Assembly (NCBI RefSeq): GCF_005869875.1
Contig: NZ_VAWG01000007.1
Span: 102,132-166,131 of the forward strand
DNA: 64,000 nucleotides
Source of the DNA: Paenibacillus pinistramenti
GTDB taxonomy: Bacteria; Bacillota; Bacilli; Paenibacillales; Paenibacillaceae
Reading direction: 5' to 3'
Below are positions 62,994 to 64,000 of this stretch, piece by piece (the first letter of the stretch is position 1; each line of letters begins with the position of its first letter). The translations under genes were made by a program, and so were the position numbers. Under the pieces are notes generated by a model that ran no database searches, was not told the origin of the DNA, and saw only the letters and a program-made list of their open reading frames with translations.

Positions 62994-63596
62994 TTACGCC
63001 CTGTTCCTTTTGTCCAGCAGTTTCAAGACTCCTTCGGCGCGGATCGGCGCCTGAACCTCGGCACCCGGCACTCTTTGCAGGGTCAGTCCCTGAATCAGGC
63101 TGACAAAATAGAATGCAAGCTCTAACGGATCACCGTCAATAATGGTGCCTTCCCGTTGACCCTGCTCCATTATTTTTCGAATAGGATCCAGGTTTCGCGT
63201 AAAACGCTCCGTTACCTGGCTGCGGGTGCTCGGAAGCGTGGTTTCGGCTAATCTTGCACTATGTATGAGAATGGTATGGGCCCAGTGGTTGCGTACAGAC
63301 AGCCAGCTTGAACAAATCAAATGCAGCTTGTCTAATGCCGGCAGGCTCATGGCCTCCGTCTGGGATACGAACCCGCCGTAGGCGGTCTGCCCCCGTTTCA
63401 GGATTTCATCAAAAATCTCGTCTTTCGACTTGAAGTAATGGTAAACGTTGCCCACGCTGACCTTGGCAGCGGCGGCTATATCGCTGATGCTCACTGCTCC
63501 GATTCCCTTCAAAGCAATGACCTCCAGGGCACAATCCAGAATGTGATTGAGGCGTTTCTCCCGTAAAATCTGGTCTTTCTCTACATTTCTTGCCAC
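62994..63596 (-). CDS. TetR family regulator
   Basis: A 200-residue TetR-type repressor: helix-turn-helix in AVSISDIAAAAKVSVGNVYHYFKSKDEIFDEIL (about residues 32-64) and a helical ligand domain. The GTG at 63596 is used because GGAGGGG lies ten bases upstream; an ATG at 63623 would overlap that site. It lies just upstream of the sulfonate operon on the same strand and is the likely regulator of that operon through the palindrome at 62901-62926. Confidence 0.88.
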   Translation of the reverse strand: MARNVEKDQILREKRLNHILDCALEVIALKGIGAVSISDIAAAAKVSVGNVYHYFKSKDEIFDEILKRGQTAYGGFVSQTEAMSLPALDKLHLICSSWLSVRNHWAHTILIHSARLAETTLPSTRSQVTERFTRNLDPIRKIMEQGQREGTIIDGDPLELAFYFVSLIQGLTLQRVPGAEVQAPIRAEGVLKLLDKRNRA

Positions 63597-63643
63597 TTTG
63601 GTTCTTCCCCTCCTGAAATGCAAATTGTTCCTGCAGGCAGACC

Positions 63644-63676
63644 AAACACCCGGGAATTATTTGTTCCCGGGTGTTT
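63644..63676. terminator. terminator at the end of the last gene
   Basis: AAACACCCGGGAA pairs with TTCCCGGGTGTTT around seven bases. The stem includes the last codons and stop of the partial gene; A/T tails are short, so its efficiency is uncertain. Confidence 0.65.
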
Positions 63677-64000
63677 GTACCGTTTCGTGCAGGCCGGACT
63701 CGCGCTGCGCCGTCCGCCGCACGATCAGGTCCAGGCCGTCCGGCGCTGCCGGGACGTCCGGAAGCAGTGCGGCCAGCCAGCTGCGCACGCTGACCGCGGC
63801 CCCGCCGCCCGCGTCTGCCGCCGGAGCAGGCAGACTGCAGGCCTCGGCGAAGCCGGGGCCCGGCTCGTGCAGCGCGCCTCTGGCGGCGGCTGCGCTGAGC
63901 CACTCGGCGATGCCGGGCCCCGCACCCGCCGGGCGGGGGGCCGCCGCTGCGCCCGCGCGCTGCACCGCGGGCGGCTCCAAAGGCGCGTCCGGGCCGCCGG
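63657..64000 (-). CDS. C-terminal part of an unrecognised GC-rich gene
   Basis: About 114 codons, open to the window edge, ending at TAA 63657. Composition is extreme (Ala, Gly and Pro dominate; DNA well above 70% GC in places), unlike the rest of the window. The end SWLAALLPDVPAAPDGLDLIVRRTAQRESGLHETVQTPGNK is more normal and shows that the frame is real. Family not recognised; the start lies outside. Confidence 0.5.
   Translation of the reverse strand, partial: GGPDAPLEPPAVQRAGAAAAPRPAGAGPGIAEWLSAAAARGALHEPGPGFAEACSLPAPAADAGGGAAVSVRSWLAALLPDVPAAPDGLDLIVRRTAQRESGLHETVQTPGNK

Overview
The window looks like chromosome of a low-to-mid GC Gram-positive of the Paenibacillus type. Signs are the strong GGAGG ribosome binding sites, frequent TTG/GTG starts, CcpA-type cre boxes, GlpP antitermination, YesM/YesN sensor pairs beside LplB/LplC/LipO-type sugar ABC systems, stalk (copper-amine-oxidase-N-like) domains, LTA synthase and UgtP-like enzymes. 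There is no rRNA, tRNA, phage, insertion sequence or CRISPR array. Genes are assigned by recognising protein families from sequence; no database search was run.

Layout: 0-10 kb holds the start of a DinG-type helicase, glpD-glpP with a leader terminator, an old-yellow-enzyme reductase, a ThuA-like protein, an SDR, an aldo/keto reductase, a UbiB-type kinase with a phasin-like partner, and cutC. 10.4-21.6 kb is a galactan locus on the minus strand: GH53 galactanase, GH42 beta-galactosidase, two permeases, a lipoprotein binding protein, and a YesN/YesM two-component pair. 21.9-26.3 kb is mixed housekeeping (LMW phosphatase, aldo/keto reductase, MFS efflux, small unknowns). 26.4-30.7 kb is a YdfHI-like two-component system divergent from a YdfJ-like MMPL exporter, with repeat operators between them.

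After an LTA synthase (30.9-32.7 kb), 33.1-43.7 kb forms what reads as a tannin/gallate catabolic island. It has a cytosolic and a secreted subtype-B tannase, both with every catalytic and galloyl-binding residue I could check. It also has an MFS carrier under a perfect cre box, an AraC/cupin regulator, an OmpR-type two-component pair, and the C and D subunits of a non-oxidative hydroxyarylic acid (gallate-type) decarboxylase. The proposed flow is galloyl ester -> gallate outside, uptake, remaining ester cleavage inside, decarboxylation to pyrogallol. The B subunit (prenyl-FMN synthase) is not in the window.

43.75-44.6 kb is gene debris followed by an AT-rich, probably acquired SDR. 45.6-49.9 kb is an autoregulated GntR/YtrA-type ABC operon with a clear promoter/operator. 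50-57.7 kb carries a methionine aminopeptidase, a UgtP-like glycosyltransferase, a LacI regulator with a repeat insertion, xpt, and a RelP/YwaC small alarmone synthetase. 57.8-63.6 kb is a sulfonate-type locus (ssuB-ssuA-two ssuC-flavin monooxygenase) next to a TetR regulator. The window ends in the very GC-rich 3' end of an unrecognised gene.

A recurring oddity is short tandem repeats (10-15 bp units) that begin at or just after stop codons in several unrelated genes.
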